DNA of 64,000 nucleotides, from NCBI GenBank assembly GCA_044433115.1, contig JAWXTY010000001.1:165198-229197 (forward strand), written 5' to 3'. Shown here piece by piece: positions 1 through 8,565 of this stretch. Origin of the DNA: CAKUIA01 sp044433115 (lineage in GTDB: Bacteria > Verrucomicrobiota > Verrucomicrobiia > Opitutales > Intestinicryptomonadaceae). The translations under genes and the position numbers were made by a program. How positions within the stretch are numbered: position 1 is the first letter of the stretch; each line of letters begins with the position of its first letter. A model generated the notes under the pieces. It was given only the letters and a program-made list of their open reading frames with translations, was not told the origin of the DNA and did not search any database.

Positions 1-596
1 CAAAGAGCTTGGGTGTGGAATACACAGAAGAACTTGGCGAAGCTGCATTTTATGGACCTAAAATCGACTTCGTTGTTAAGGACGTTATAGGCAGAAGCTG
101 GCAGTTAGGCACAGTTCAAGTGGACTATAACTTGCCTGAGCGTTTCGATTTGAACTATGTAGGTTCTGACAACAAGACTCATAGACCTATTATGATTCAT
201 AGAGCTCCTTTTGGCTCTTTGGAAAGATTTGTGGGTGTATTAATAGAGCATTTTGGTGGAAAATTCCCTACATGGTTATCGCCTGAACAAGTTAGAATTT
301 TGACTTTGAACGACGAAGTTATAGATTTTGCAGACGAAATTTATGCTAAGCTAAAGAAGGCTGGCGTAAGAGTTACAATAGATACATCTGGCGATAAGCT
401 CGGTGGCAAAATTAGAAGAGCTGAGACAGAAAAAGTTTCGAATATGTTTGTGATAGGCAAAAAGGAAGCTGAAAACAAATCAGTTTCAATACGCTCAAGA
501 GTAAATAAATCTTTTGAGGGTTCACATACATATACAGATGCAATAGATATAATCCTAAAAGATATATCTGAACGCAACTTGCCAGATAATTTCTAA
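1..596 (+). CDS. thrS: Threonyl-tRNA synthetase, C-terminal part (5' end outside window)
   Basis: Threonyl-tRNA synthetase charges tRNA-Thr in the cytoplasm. Only about 197 C-terminal residues are present; the frame is open to the left edge, so the start lies outside the window. Visible are the class II core stretch with YGPKID and QLGTVQVD, then motif 3 (HRAPFGSLERF) with the ATP-binding Arg, then a typical anticodon-binding domain of about 100 residues beginning near SPEQVRIL and containing GDKLGGKIRRAE. The fragment ends normally, followed by about 100 bp of A-rich DNA with a weak AAGTCT/AGACTT hairpin (633-650). Identification is firm; the missing N-terminal TGS, editing and early catalytic regions cannot be assessed. 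Confidence 0.95.
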   Translation, partial: KSLGVEYTEELGEAAFYGPKIDFVVKDVIGRSWQLGTVQVDYNLPERFDLNYVGSDNKTHRPIMIHRAPFGSLERFVGVLIEHFGGKFPTWLSPEQVRILTLNDEVIDFADEIYAKLKKAGVRVTIDTSGDKLGGKIRRAETEKVSNMFVIGKKEAENKSVSIRSRVNKSFEGSHTYTDAIDIILKDISERNLPDNF

Positions 597-693
597 TAGA
601 AAATACCTAAAGGTCTAATTAAAAAAACTAAAAAGTCTAAAAAAAGACTTAAAAAGCAATTAAAAATAATATAATAATCAAAACCTAATATAT

Positions 694-1587
694 ATGAACA
701 TTGATTTACCAAAAACAGCTCTAATGAGCATTGACGACTTACCTTACAAGAAAATTGCTAAGGGCAAAGTTAGAGAAAACTTCGACTTGGGCGACGAGCT
801 ATTAATCATCGCCTCTGACAGAATTTCTGCATTCGACGTAATTATGCCTAATGGTATTGCAGGTAAAGGTATCTTGCTAACGCAAATATCTTTGTGGTGG
901 TTTAAACAAACTCAACACATTATGCAAAATCACTTGGTTGAAAATCACGACGAACGTGTTAAAGAAGTATTAAAGGACTTCCCTCACTTGATTTCTCGCT
1001 CTATGATTGTTAAGAAACTTAACCCTATGCCTATAGAAGCTATAGCAAGAGGTTACTTAGCAGGCAGTGGCTGGAGTATTTACAAAAAGACTGATGCTTT
1101 GTTCGACTTTACTTTACCTGCAAATATGCAAGAGAGCCAAAAGTTGCCAGAGCCTTTGTTTACGCCTACTACTAAAGCTCAAGAGGGGCACGATATGCCT
1201 ATCACAAACGCTGAGTGCGAAGAATTGTTAGGTACAGAACTTTTCACAAAAATCAAGGACGCTTGTTTAGAATTATACAATTTTGGACACGAGCAAGCCC
1301 TAAAATGCAATGTAATTTTAGCTGATACTAAGTTTGAATTTGGTACAGACGAAAATGGCTCTTTGTATTTAATAGATGAAGTTCTAACTCCAGACTCTTC
1401 AAGATATTGGCCTGCAGATGACTACGAAATTGGTCGCTCTCAAAACTCTTACGACAAGCAATACGTTAGAGATTATTTAGAAACTTTAGACTGGGACAAG
1501 CAAGAACCTGCCCCTGCTCTACCTGAAGAAGTAATTCAAAATACTATAGCTTGTTATAAAAGTGCCTTAGAAAAATTAATGGGCTAA
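694..1587 (+). CDS. purC: Phosphoribosylaminoimidazole-succinocarboxamide synthase (SAICAR synthetase)
   Basis: This enzyme ligates aspartate to CAIR using ATP, a step of de novo purine synthesis. The 297-residue protein is of the longer, roughly 300-residue type. Family motifs seen are GKVRENFDLGDELLIIASD near residue 24, IEAIARGYLAGSGW near residue 114, TPTTKAQEGHD near 158, ILADTKFEFG near 207 and the DEVLTPDSSRYW signature near 229. The ATG has no clear Shine-Dalgarno sequence, as with several genes here; a TATAAT lies at 670-675, so the leader would be short. The next gene starts only 6 nt after the stop codon, so purC is probably co-transcribed with the export genes that follow, a functionally unrelated pairing. 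Confidence 0.97.
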   Translation: MNIDLPKTALMSIDDLPYKKIAKGKVRENFDLGDELLIIASDRISAFDVIMPNGIAGKGILLTQISLWWFKQTQHIMQNHLVENHDERVKEVLKDFPHLISRSMIVKKLNPMPIEAIARGYLAGSGWSIYKKTDALFDFTLPANMQESQKLPEPLFTPTTKAQEGHDMPITNAECEELLGTELFTKIKDACLELYNFGHEQALKCNVILADTKFEFGTDENGSLYLIDEVLTPDSSRYWPADDYEIGRSQNSYDKQYVRDYLETLDWDKQEPAPALPEEVIQNTIACYKSALEKLMG

Positions 1588-1593
1588 AAAAAT

Positions 1594-3141
1594 ATGTCGG
1601 GGAATTTAAAAAGAAACATATGCACTCTCGCAATGCTTGGCTTAAGCCTTGCATTGGTAGAGGGTTCTACTAAAACAGGAAAAGCACAAAATGGAAAGTT
1701 ATTGTCTTTGCAAAATGCTATAGATATATCTCTTTCTGAAAACCTCGACTTATCTTACGAAAGGTATGAGGCTGCTAAGAGCGATGAAGATGTAAAAATT
1801 GCTGAGGCTGAGTTTGATTTTAATTTCAGCTTAGATTTAGACGCAACTGCAACTAAATCGCCAATGGCATCTTCTTCCTTAGATGGAGCTGCTCAACCAA
1901 CTTCTGATGAACTTGCATACGACTTTGAAGTCTCTAAGAAAATATCTACAGGGGCAACTATTTCTGTAGGTAGCAACTCAAGCAGAGACTACACAAATTC
2001 CTCTTATTCAACAATTAACCCAGACTACACTTCTTACCTAAGCGTAGGCATAAGCCAACCTTTGCTAAAGGGTGCTTGGGAAACTGTAAATTTAGCACCT
2101 ATAGCTATAGCTCACTCGCAAAGAAAACAGAGTGAGTTAGAACTTAAAAAAGAAATTTTAGATGTAATTTTAAGCACTGAACTTGCCTATTGGAACTTAG
2201 CTGCAGCCTTTGAATTGCGAAACCTAAAACAATCTAATTTAGACCTTGCACAAAAGCTACTAGAAGAAAATAAAACTCGCTTCGAACTTGGCTTAATACG
2301 TAGGTCAGACCTCATTCAAGCTGAGGCAAACTTAGCTTCCGAAGAAGAAGAAATCATTACTGCAAGCATACTCATCAACGATAGAAGAGACTTGCTTTTA
2401 TCTATATTAGGTGAATTGAAATTCTTAGCTAATCCAAACTTTGAAGTTGCAAAACTATCTGAAAGCGACCCTGTAATACCAAAATTTACAGATGTTGTAG
2501 ATGGAGCAATAGCCTTCGACTTAGACTCGCAAATTACTTTAGAATATGTAGAGCAACGCAAAATCAGCAAAGCTGTTGCTGAACAAAATTTAAACCCTAG
2601 CTTGAGTTTGAGTGCCTCAGCGTCTTTAAGAGGTAGAGACGACGACTATGGCAGTTCTTATAAAGGCGTATTTAATAGCAAAGGCTATGGAGCAACCGTG
2701 GGTTTGAGCTTAACATTCCCATTGGGCTTGAGAGAAGAAGAGGCAGACTTAGCTAAGGCTTCAATTAATTTAAGACAATACGAGCTAACAATGGCACAAG
2801 TGCAACAAACTTTAATGTTGAATTTAAGAAGTGCTTACAGAAGCTTAGAGGCAAGTGTAGAGCTAAAACGAACTACTTATAAGAGCTTATTGCTAAACGA
2901 AGAGTCTTTTAAAGAGCAAAAGGCATTGTATGATGCTGGGCTAATTACTTTTAGAGACGTGCTTTCAGCCCAAAGTGATTTAGACACAGCAAAGCAAAGA
3001 TATTTGAACTCCCTAGTGGAAATATGGCAAAGCAGAGCAAAGCTTGCTCGCCTAGATGGAAGCATTTTAAAGGACAATGGCTTTAGTTGGGAGAAAGTAA
3101 AAACTAGAGAAGAAGCTATCAAAATAAATTTAAGGAAGTAA
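1594..3141 (+). CDS. TolC-family outer membrane efflux protein
   Basis: Predicted outer-membrane channel of a tripartite exporter. The 515-residue protein has a hydrophobic N-terminus suited to secretion, then two repeated long amphipathic helical regions rich in Leu, Glu and Ala. Typical sequences are LSLQNAIDISLSENLDL near residue 37, ELAYWNLAAAFELR near 196 and, in the second half, LNLRSAYRSLEASVE and GLITFRDVLSAQSDLDTAK. These match the two pseudo-repeats of OEP/TolC proteins. It is the first gene of an export operon: the adaptor starts 3 nt after its stop. The substrate cannot be told from sequence. Confidence 0.88.
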   Translation: MSGNLKRNICTLAMLGLSLALVEGSTKTGKAQNGKLLSLQNAIDISLSENLDLSYERYEAAKSDEDVKIAEAEFDFNFSLDLDATATKSPMASSSLDGAAQPTSDELAYDFEVSKKISTGATISVGSNSSRDYTNSSYSTINPDYTSYLSVGISQPLLKGAWETVNLAPIAIAHSQRKQSELELKKEILDVILSTELAYWNLAAAFELRNLKQSNLDLAQKLLEENKTRFELGLIRRSDLIQAEANLASEEEEIITASILINDRRDLLLSILGELKFLANPNFEVAKLSESDPVIPKFTDVVDGAIAFDLDSQITLEYVEQRKISKAVAEQNLNPSLSLSASASLRGRDDDYGSSYKGVFNSKGYGATVGLSLTFPLGLREEEADLAKASINLRQYELTMAQVQQTLMLNLRSAYRSLEASVELKRTTYKSLLLNEESFKEQKALYDAGLITFRDVLSAQSDLDTAKQRYLNSLVEIWQSRAKLARLDGSILKDNGFSWEKVKTREEAIKINLRK

Positions 3142-3144
3142 ATT

Positions 3145-4266
3145 ATGAGTATTATTAAAAAATTATTTATATTGTTAATCATAGCAGGCTTAGGCTACGT
3201 AGGCTACTTTAGCTATGAATATCTAATGGAACGCAATAGGCAAATGAATATAGACGACACGCCTACAACTACTGCTATTCTAAAAGATATTGACGAAAAG
3301 ATTGTTACTACAGGTATAGTAGAGCCATTGGTAAGCACTTCAGTTTTGTCTGAAATCAATGGCAAGATTAAGGCTATTAAAGTTGAAAATGGCGACGTTG
3401 TTAAAAAAGGCGATGTTCTAATTGAATTAGACAGAGTTACTTGGGAAGCTGAAGAATTTAATGCTAAGAATAACACAAGGCTTCAAGAGCTTAACTTGGC
3501 ACAAAACAAGAGAGACTATGATAGGCAAAAAGAACTTTTCAATAGAGGTTTTGGTATTAAAAAGGAATATGAGGACGCTGAAACTCTTTATGAAAAGACT
3601 AAAATTGAGCTAGAAGTTTCAAACTCAACTTGGCTAAAAGCTAAAGACAATTTGTCTAAGACTATTATTACAGCCCCTCAAGATGGCATAATTACAGATA
3701 TGGAACTTACTGAAGGTCAAGTAATTGTTGGAGCTGGTTCTGTTAATGCAGGAACGCTTTTGATGAATGTTAGCGATTTAGCTAGACTTTATGTAGAGGC
3801 GAAAATCAATGAAATTGACGTAGCAAAAGTTAAGATAGAAAGAAACCCTAGAGTTACTTTCGACTCTATAACTGACTTAGTTTTAGAAGGCAAAATTACT
3901 GAAATTTACCCTTACGCAAGACAAGAAAATAACTTGCGTGTATTCCCTGTTAAAGTTACATTTAGTGCAGGTGGAGCAAATATTAGGTCTGGCATTAGTG
4001 CTAATATAGAATTTCCTGTTAAGGAAGTTAAAAACGCCGTTTCTGTTCTCTTATCTGCTATATTCATCGAAGGCGAAAGCTCTTATGTTTATGTAAAACG
4101 TGGGGAAAACGAATGGGAAAAGGTAGAAGTTAAAACTGGTATAAACGACATTAGCCACATTGAAATTACTCAAGGTGTTACAGAAGGTGATGAAGTTGCC
4201 CTAACTCTACCTAAGTCTTTTGGCGAAACTACCAGAAAGCAAAAGAAAAAGAAAAGCTCTAAATAA
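3145..4266 (+). CDS. HlyD/MacA-family periplasmic adaptor (membrane fusion protein)
   Basis: Adaptor that links an inner-membrane ABC transporter to the TolC-type channel. The 373-residue protein starts with a membrane anchor at about residues 6-27. A lipoyl/biotinyl-like half-motif follows (NGKIKAIKVENGDVVKKGD, about residues 71-89), then a helical hairpin of about residues 105-165, the second lipoyl half (TIITAPQDGIITDMELTEGQ), a beta-barrel domain and a Lys-rich tail. It lies between the TolC-type gene and the ABC ATPase; its stop overlaps the ATPase start by one base, indicating translational coupling. The arrangement is that of MacA. Confidence 0.9.
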   Translation: MSIIKKLFILLIIAGLGYVGYFSYEYLMERNRQMNIDDTPTTTAILKDIDEKIVTTGIVEPLVSTSVLSEINGKIKAIKVENGDVVKKGDVLIELDRVTWEAEEFNAKNNTRLQELNLAQNKRDYDRQKELFNRGFGIKKEYEDAETLYEKTKIELEVSNSTWLKAKDNLSKTIITAPQDGIITDMELTEGQVIVGAGSVNAGTLLMNVSDLARLYVEAKINEIDVAKVKIERNPRVTFDSITDLVLEGKITEIYPYARQENNLRVFPVKVTFSAGGANIRSGISANIEFPVKEVKNAVSVLLSAIFIEGESSYVYVKRGENEWEKVEVKTGINDISHIEITQGVTEGDEVALTLPKSFGETTRKQKKKKSSK

Positions 4267-4973
4267 TGCAAAATAAAGTAATAGAAGTCAAAGATTTACG
4301 CAAGACATATAGGGTTGGCAATGAAGATGTTCACGCCCTAGATGGTGTTAGTTTATCTATAGAAGAAAAGGATTACGCTGTTATTTTGGGTACTTCAGGT
4401 TCGGGCAAATCTACTTTTATGCACCTCTTGGGCTTTATGGATAAGCCTACTTCTGGCAAAATGTATTTCGATGGAGTGGACGTATCTAATATAAATGCTA
4501 TCAAGCGTGCTTGGTATAGAGCAAACAAGATAGGTTTCGTATTTCAAGCGTTCAACTTATTGCCAAGACTATCTGTTTTAAGAAATGTTATGTTGCCTTT
4601 GTCTTATGCAGGCAAAAAAATCAAAAATGGCGAAGAACTTGCCTTAGAAGCTCTTAAAAAAGTGAATATGGATCATAGAGCAGACCACGTGCCTAATCAA
4701 TTATCTGGTGGTGAACGCCAAAGGGTTGCAATAGCTAGAGCATTGGTAAATAATCCAAGAATTATTTTTGCCGACGAGCCTACTGGTAATTTAGATACAA
4801 AAAACGTAAAGCGTGCAATGCAACTCTTTGAAGACCTCCACAATGCTGGGCTAACTATAGTTATGGTAACTCACGACTTGTCTGTAGCTGACTATGCACA
4901 TAGAGTTATAAGAATGAGCGATGGCAAGGTTATTGAGGACTATAAAAACGAAAAAGGGTTGTTAGAAAAATGA
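4266..4973 (+). CDS. ABC transporter ATP-binding protein, MacB/LolD type
   Basis: Nucleotide-binding subunit that powers the export system. The 235-residue protein carries Walker A GTSGSGKST, the Q-loop in FVFQAFNLLP, the signature LSGGERQRVAIARAL, Walker B with the D-loop (IIFADEPTGNLD) and the H-loop (VMVTHD). These are hallmarks of the LolD/MacB/FtsE ATPase group, whose permease partners move or pull on periplasmic substrates instead of forming a conventional channel. Here ATPase and permease are separate genes, unlike the fused MacB of E. coli. It overlaps its upstream neighbour by 1 nt and the permease by 4 nt. Confidence 0.95.
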   Translation: MQNKVIEVKDLRKTYRVGNEDVHALDGVSLSIEEKDYAVILGTSGSGKSTFMHLLGFMDKPTSGKMYFDGVDVSNINAIKRAWYRANKIGFVFQAFNLLPRLSVLRNVMLPLSYAGKKIKNGEELALEALKKVNMDHRADHVPNQLSGGERQRVAIARALVNNPRIIFADEPTGNLDTKNVKRAMQLFEDLHNAGLTIVMVTHDLSVADYAHRVIRMSDGKVIEDYKNEKGLLEK

Positions 4974-6214
4974 AACTAATTAGAGACTTTTTAACAGGAT
5001 TTTCGAATGGTCTAAGAGAAATTTTTGCTCATAAAGTTCGTTCATTTTTATCTATGCTTGGCATAATCTTGGGGGTAGCTGCCCTCGTGTCTATGATAAG
5101 TATAGTTGAGGATATGCTATTGAAATTCAAAAAGACTTTTGAAGAAGAAGGTGGCATTGAGCTTGTATACGTAAAAAAACAAGAAATTCCAGCCGAGCAA
5201 TTAGAGATTGCAGCCCTTTCAAAGGGTTTAACTATAGACGATTGCGAGTCAATTGAAAAGGCAGTACCCTTAGTTAAGTGCGTTGCCCCTGTAATTTACA
5301 TACCTAAGACAAGAATTTCTGGCAAAAATGGTAGCACTTGGCATTACAGTATATGTGGCACAAACCAAGACTATCTTGAAATTAATAAGCTAGAAGTTGC
5401 AAAGGGTAGAAACCTATCAAGCATAGATGGGCAAAAGCGTGCAACTGTAGCTGTAATTGGATACGACATTGCCAAAGTTTTATTTAGCGAACACGAAGAC
5501 CCTATAGGCAAGTTTTTCAAATACAAGGGTATGACGCTCACTGTAGTTGGTGTAATTAAAAACTACGAATTGATGGAAAATGGACAAAATAAGCTCTGGA
5601 AAAAGAATAGATTTATCATTATTCCAGCTGAAACTGCTATGAACAGATTTGATATTGAAAATAGCGTAAGCCAAATTCTTCTAAAAATTCGAGACGTTGA
5701 TTATATATCCGAAACAGTCAAGCAAGTTGAGAACGTCTTAGATTTAACCCACAATGGCATTCAAGACTATGAAATAGAAACGAGAGAAGACTCCCTTGCT
5801 GCCTTCCAAGAAAATGATAGACAATTTAGATTTTCCCTTGGAGGCATTGCTTTGATTTCTTTGCTAGTTGGTGGTATTGGGATTATGAACGTGATGTTGG
5901 CTGTGATTAATGAGCGTATACGAGAAATTGGTGTACGTAAGGCAGTTGGAGCTCGCTCTCAAGACATATTCATACAATTTTTGGCAGAAGCAATAGTTAT
6001 AAGTTGCTTAGGTGGTTTTTTGGGAATGATAGCAAGTATAGGAATGATAGAAATTTTCAGAGTATCAAGCAAAATGCTTGCAGATATGCAAGTTTCACTT
6101 GAAGCACTTTTGCAAGGCTTCCTCTTTAGTGTTGGTATAGGTATGGTATCAGGTATCTACCCTGCCCTACGTGCAGCGAGACTTGATCCTATCGAAGCCC
6201 TACGCTACGAATAG
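4970..6214 (+). CDS. ABC transporter permease, MacB/FtsX type
   Basis: Inner-membrane permease of the export system. The 414-residue protein shows the standard MacB fold: TM1 near residues 24-46 (VRSFLSMLGIILGVAALVSM), a periplasmic core of about 240 residues, then three C-terminal TM segments beginning at FSLGGIALISLLVGGIGIMN. Conserved family stretches are INERIREIGVRKAVGAR and the terminal GIYPALRAARLDPIEALRYE. It closes the operon and overlaps the ATPase gene by 4 nt (ATGA). Whether the cargo is a drug, peptide, siderophore or lipid is unknown. Confidence 0.93.
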   Translation: MKLIRDFLTGFSNGLREIFAHKVRSFLSMLGIILGVAALVSMISIVEDMLLKFKKTFEEEGGIELVYVKKQEIPAEQLEIAALSKGLTIDDCESIEKAVPLVKCVAPVIYIPKTRISGKNGSTWHYSICGTNQDYLEINKLEVAKGRNLSSIDGQKRATVAVIGYDIAKVLFSEHEDPIGKFFKYKGMTLTVVGVIKNYELMENGQNKLWKKNRFIIIPAETAMNRFDIENSVSQILLKIRDVDYISETVKQVENVLDLTHNGIQDYEIETREDSLAAFQENDRQFRFSLGGIALISLLVGGIGIMNVMLAVINERIREIGVRKAVGARSQDIFIQFLAEAIVISCLGGFLGMIASIGMIEIFRVSSKMLADMQVSLEALLQGFLFSVGIGMVSGIYPALRAARLDPIEALRYE

Positions 6215-6884
6215 GTAGGGGCGAAATCTCACAGTTTATGCTGCGTTTCGGGCTTTCGCTGAGACTCTCACGTATATAAATACGCTTCGACCCTCATCAA
6301 AAGCCCAAAGCCTTGCCTAAACCGCAATCTCTCGCCCCTACAAAAAATAAGTACGTTCGACCCTCAAAAATTTCCAAAGCCTTGTTTATGCTGCGTTTCG
6401 GGCTTTCGCTGAGACTCTCACGTATATAAATACGCTTCGACCCTCATCAAAAGCCCAAAGCCTTGCCTAAACCGCAATCTCTCGCCCCTACAAAAAATAA
6501 GTACGTTCGACCCTCAAAAATTTCCAAAGCCTTGCCTAAACTGCAATCTCTCGCCCCAAAATAAATATAGTGAGCCTCGCCTAAACTGCAATCTCTCGCC
6601 CCTACAAAAATTTTGCGTTGCAAGCTTTAAGTAAAGATAAAAATATTTTAGAACATTCTTCAAAAAGTGGACGCTCTTTTTTAGAAAGAAGACGTCTCGG
6701 ATATAACGAAACGTGTGTATAGAGAGCTTAGAGAATGAGAGAAAAAATCAAGAAAATCAGCTTAGAGGTAGATAATTTGCAATTTTTGGCAAAATGAGCG
6801 AAAAAACTTAAAAAAAAGCTTGATTTCTTGGAAAAATAATATTGTATAGAGTGTTTATAAATTTAGAAAGATAGGATAACAGCA
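6215..6884. other. 670-bp intergenic region with repeats and no credible gene
   Basis: The first 390 bp hold the 150-bp tandem duplication and its degenerate sub-repeats, described separately. The remainder is A-rich leader DNA of the small basic protein gene. It contains an inverted repeat, CAAGAAAATCAGCTT (6749-6763) against AAGCTTGATTTCTTG (6816-6830), and a loose promoter-like pair TTGATT/TATAGA. No ORF with a sensible product was found on either strand. Confidence 0.7.
6234..6534. repeat. Perfect tandem duplication of a 150-bp unit
   Basis: Positions 6234-6383 and 6384-6533 are identical base for base as read, giving a period of exactly 150. Each unit contains short potential stems (GGGCTTT/AAAGCCC and CGTAT/ATACG) and one copy of a smaller motif, GCCTAAACYGCAATCTCTCG. 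That motif recurs twice more downstream, near 6533-6556 and 6573-6602. A degenerate reverse-complement version lies at about 6214-6240. Perfect identity suggests recent duplication; the sub-repeats suggest an older repetitive intergenic element. Confidence 0.95.
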
Positions 6885-7043
6885 ATGTCACAACACAATA
6901 GTTTTAAAAGCGGTACTTCCGCATCATCAAAAAATCGCAGCGTTTTAAAGAGATTTGAACGTATTGAATTATTACAAAAAAGAGGTCAATGGAAGGACAA
7001 TGGCAGAGTTACTGCTCTACCTAAGACTAAGCCTGCTGAATAA
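6885..7043 (+). CDS. Small basic protein conserved in Chlamydiae/Verrucomicrobia
   Basis: A 52-residue, strongly basic protein beginning MSQHNSFKSG, with the core RSVLKRFERIELLQKRGQWK and the end VTALPKTKPAE. From memory this matches the short family of strictly conserved basic proteins in Chlamydiae, Verrucomicrobia and relatives (TIGRFAM model TIGR04137, recalled and not searched). Its function is not established; size and charge would suit RNA or ribosome binding. AGGA precedes the ATG by about 9 nt and a strong terminator follows at 7067-7103, so it is probably monocistronic. It is the best lineage marker in the window. Confidence 0.85.
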   Translation: MSQHNSFKSGTSASSKNRSVLKRFERIELLQKRGQWKDNGRVTALPKTKPAE

Positions 7044-7066
7044 GCTTCTTATTTAAACAATTTAAA

Positions 7067-7103
7067 AGATGGTATATGTTTCTTCATATTCCATCTTTTT
7101 TTT
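7067..7103 (+). terminator. Rho-independent terminator after the small basic protein gene
   Basis: A 12-bp stem (7067-7078 with 7085-7096, one mismatch) and a 6-nt loop are followed by eight T residues. Confidence 0.85.
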
Positions 7104-7160
7104 GCTCCATTCAATCACTATATACCACCAACTCTTCTTCTATAAACACAACAAGGCTAA

Positions 7161-7260
7161 AGCTCAACAAACGCCAACTAGCCCAAACTATGGCTCAAAG
7201 CACTGCCTTGTTTCAGGTTTCTTAAGGACGGGAACTAAGTCCTTTGGTGGGGTCTAAGGG
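7161..7260 (+). repeat. Dispersed intergenic repeat, copy A
   Basis: The core at 7181-7253 contains GCCCAAACTATGGCTCAAAG, CACTGCCTTGTTTCAGG and AAGGACGGGAACTAAGTCC. It reappears in reverse complement at about 61265-61332 with roughly 85-90 percent identity by eye. A short hairpin (AAGGGGT/ACCCCTT) sits at its right edge. The 62-codon frame across this stretch (7069-7257) is not considered a gene. Confidence 0.85.
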
Positions 7261-7286
7261 GTAAAACCCCTTGCCTAAATCTAAAA

Positions 7287-7320
7287 CAAAAAAAGAGCAA
7301 GTTGCCTTGCTCTTTTTTTG
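7287..7320. terminator. Bidirectional terminator
   Basis: A perfect 15-bp stem (7287-7301 with 7306-7320) and a TTGC loop, with A-run and T-run on opposite sides. It terminates the glycoside-hydrolase-like gene ending at 7334 on the minus strand and could stop plus-strand readthrough. Confidence 0.88.
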
Positions 7321-7333
7321 TTTTATTAAATAA

Positions 7334-8485
7334 TTATTTTTTCCAATTAATTTTTGCCTTACGGTTTTCTACGTCAACCCAGATGTCGGCGTGTTGGAAT
7401 TTTCTAGTGTAAACATAGCCATTTTTAACAGCATCGCCGAGAGGCTTGCCTAAAGGCTTAGAATACTCAGGGTAGTCAATTAAGCCACCTTCGTCGTGTC
7501 CATACCACCAAGAGTAGCAGAAATATGCTTTTTCACCAGCACCTGCGAGGAATGCAGCCAATGGGAATACGATTTGTTCTTTAGAAGCTTGTTCCTTAGT
7601 TTTGCCTTCTAGTGTGTGAGCAAACTTAGACTCAGTGAAGTCTGGCCAAGCTTTAACAACTATAGACTTACCACGTTTAGCAGCGTCTGCGATTAGAGCG
7701 ATGTCGCTAACGATAGCGTCTTTATCTGCACAAGACTTAGTTGCAAAGTGTTCCATCATAGAACCATCTAAATATTCATATAAACCAACGCCCAAGTCAG
7801 GTAAAGCTTTTGGTATAGATCTTACAGCATTTGCGATTACGTACTTAGTAGGGTTTTCTTTATAGTAAGTACCCATCATTTCTTTTAGACCAGCAACGAC
7901 AGCTTTTTGTTTAGCTTCGCCATTTTTCTTTTCTTGAGCAGCTTGATTAGCCATAAATTGAATAGTAGCGTCAATGAAAATGCCGTCCATACCATCGTAA
8001 TTGCTAAATTTATTAGCTTGGCTCAACCACCAGCTACGAGTTTTGGGGTTAGAAAGGTCGTAAGTTTTGTTGCCTCTAACTTCAACAAGGTTACCCTTTG
8101 CGTCAGTCATCGCTAATTCTTTATTATTGCCACCAGCGAATAGTCCCTTATCTAAATATAAATGACCATAGTCAATACGGCTGTTAAAATAGAATAGAGC
8201 AACGATGTCTTTATTATATTTTTTAATTTGTTGAGCAGCAGCAGGAGCACCCTTTTCTAAGCCCTTATGCTTTTTTCTGCCTTGAGATTTTTCTAAACAA
8301 ACCATAGGAAAGCGTGCGATAAACTTAGCTTCTTCTTCAGTGAAATCGTCTGTATCTTTCGCCAAGTGGATACAAACTTGCACAGTATCCCAAGAGAATT
8401 TTGGTTGAATTTTTTTAGCAGGAGCAGCATCTGCAAAAGTTGCAGCTGTCATTAATCCTAATAGAGTTAATATAGTTCTTTTCAT
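7334..8485 (-). CDS. Secreted putative glycoside hydrolase (TIM-barrel, GHL15-like)
   Basis: The 383-residue protein has a signal peptide (MKRTILTLLGLMTAATFADA). The mature part resembles the hypothetical glycosyl hydrolase family usually called GHL15: an early ARFPMVCLEK strand, VALFYFNSRIDY near residue 95, the DLSNPKTRSWWL stretch near 143 and GMDGIFIDA near 165, where an Asp at a strand end is the likely catalytic or substrate-binding residue. A Trp/Tyr-rich segment (YFCYSWWYGHDEGG) near residue 320 would suit carbohydrate stacking. It is transcribed divergently from the moxR operon and ends at a strong bidirectional terminator. Substrate unknown; family assignment is from pattern memory. 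Confidence 0.72.
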   Translation of the reverse strand: MKRTILTLLGLMTAATFADAAPAKKIQPKFSWDTVQVCIHLAKDTDDFTEEEAKFIARFPMVCLEKSQGRKKHKGLEKGAPAAAQQIKKYNKDIVALFYFNSRIDYGHLYLDKGLFAGGNNKELAMTDAKGNLVEVRGNKTYDLSNPKTRSWWLSQANKFSNYDGMDGIFIDATIQFMANQAAQEKKNGEAKQKAVVAGLKEMMGTYYKENPTKYVIANAVRSIPKALPDLGVGLYEYLDGSMMEHFATKSCADKDAIVSDIALIADAAKRGKSIVVKAWPDFTESKFAHTLEGKTKEQASKEQIVFPLAAFLAGAGEKAYFCYSWWYGHDEGGLIDYPEYSKPLGKPLGDAVKNGYVYTRKFQHADIWVDVENRKAKINWKK

Positions 8486-8539
8486 AGAAATTTAAGAGTG
8501 AAGAATTAATAAATGAAAGTCAAGCATTTTCGAATATCA

Positions 8540-8565
8540 AAAAAAGTCTTGTAAAAAAGTCTTGT
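8540..8565. promoter_or_regulatory. Tandem 13-bp direct repeat in a divergent promoter region
   Basis: AAAAAAGTCTTGT occurs twice back to back (8540-8552 and 8553-8565) in the 125-bp gap between the minus-strand hydrolase and the plus-strand moxR gene. The position suits a regulator site or promoter parts, but no protein can be assigned to it. Confidence 0.4.

Noticed and set aside
7069..7257. A 62-codon open frame
   Set aside because: It lies over a terminator and the dispersed repeat and has no protein-like features.
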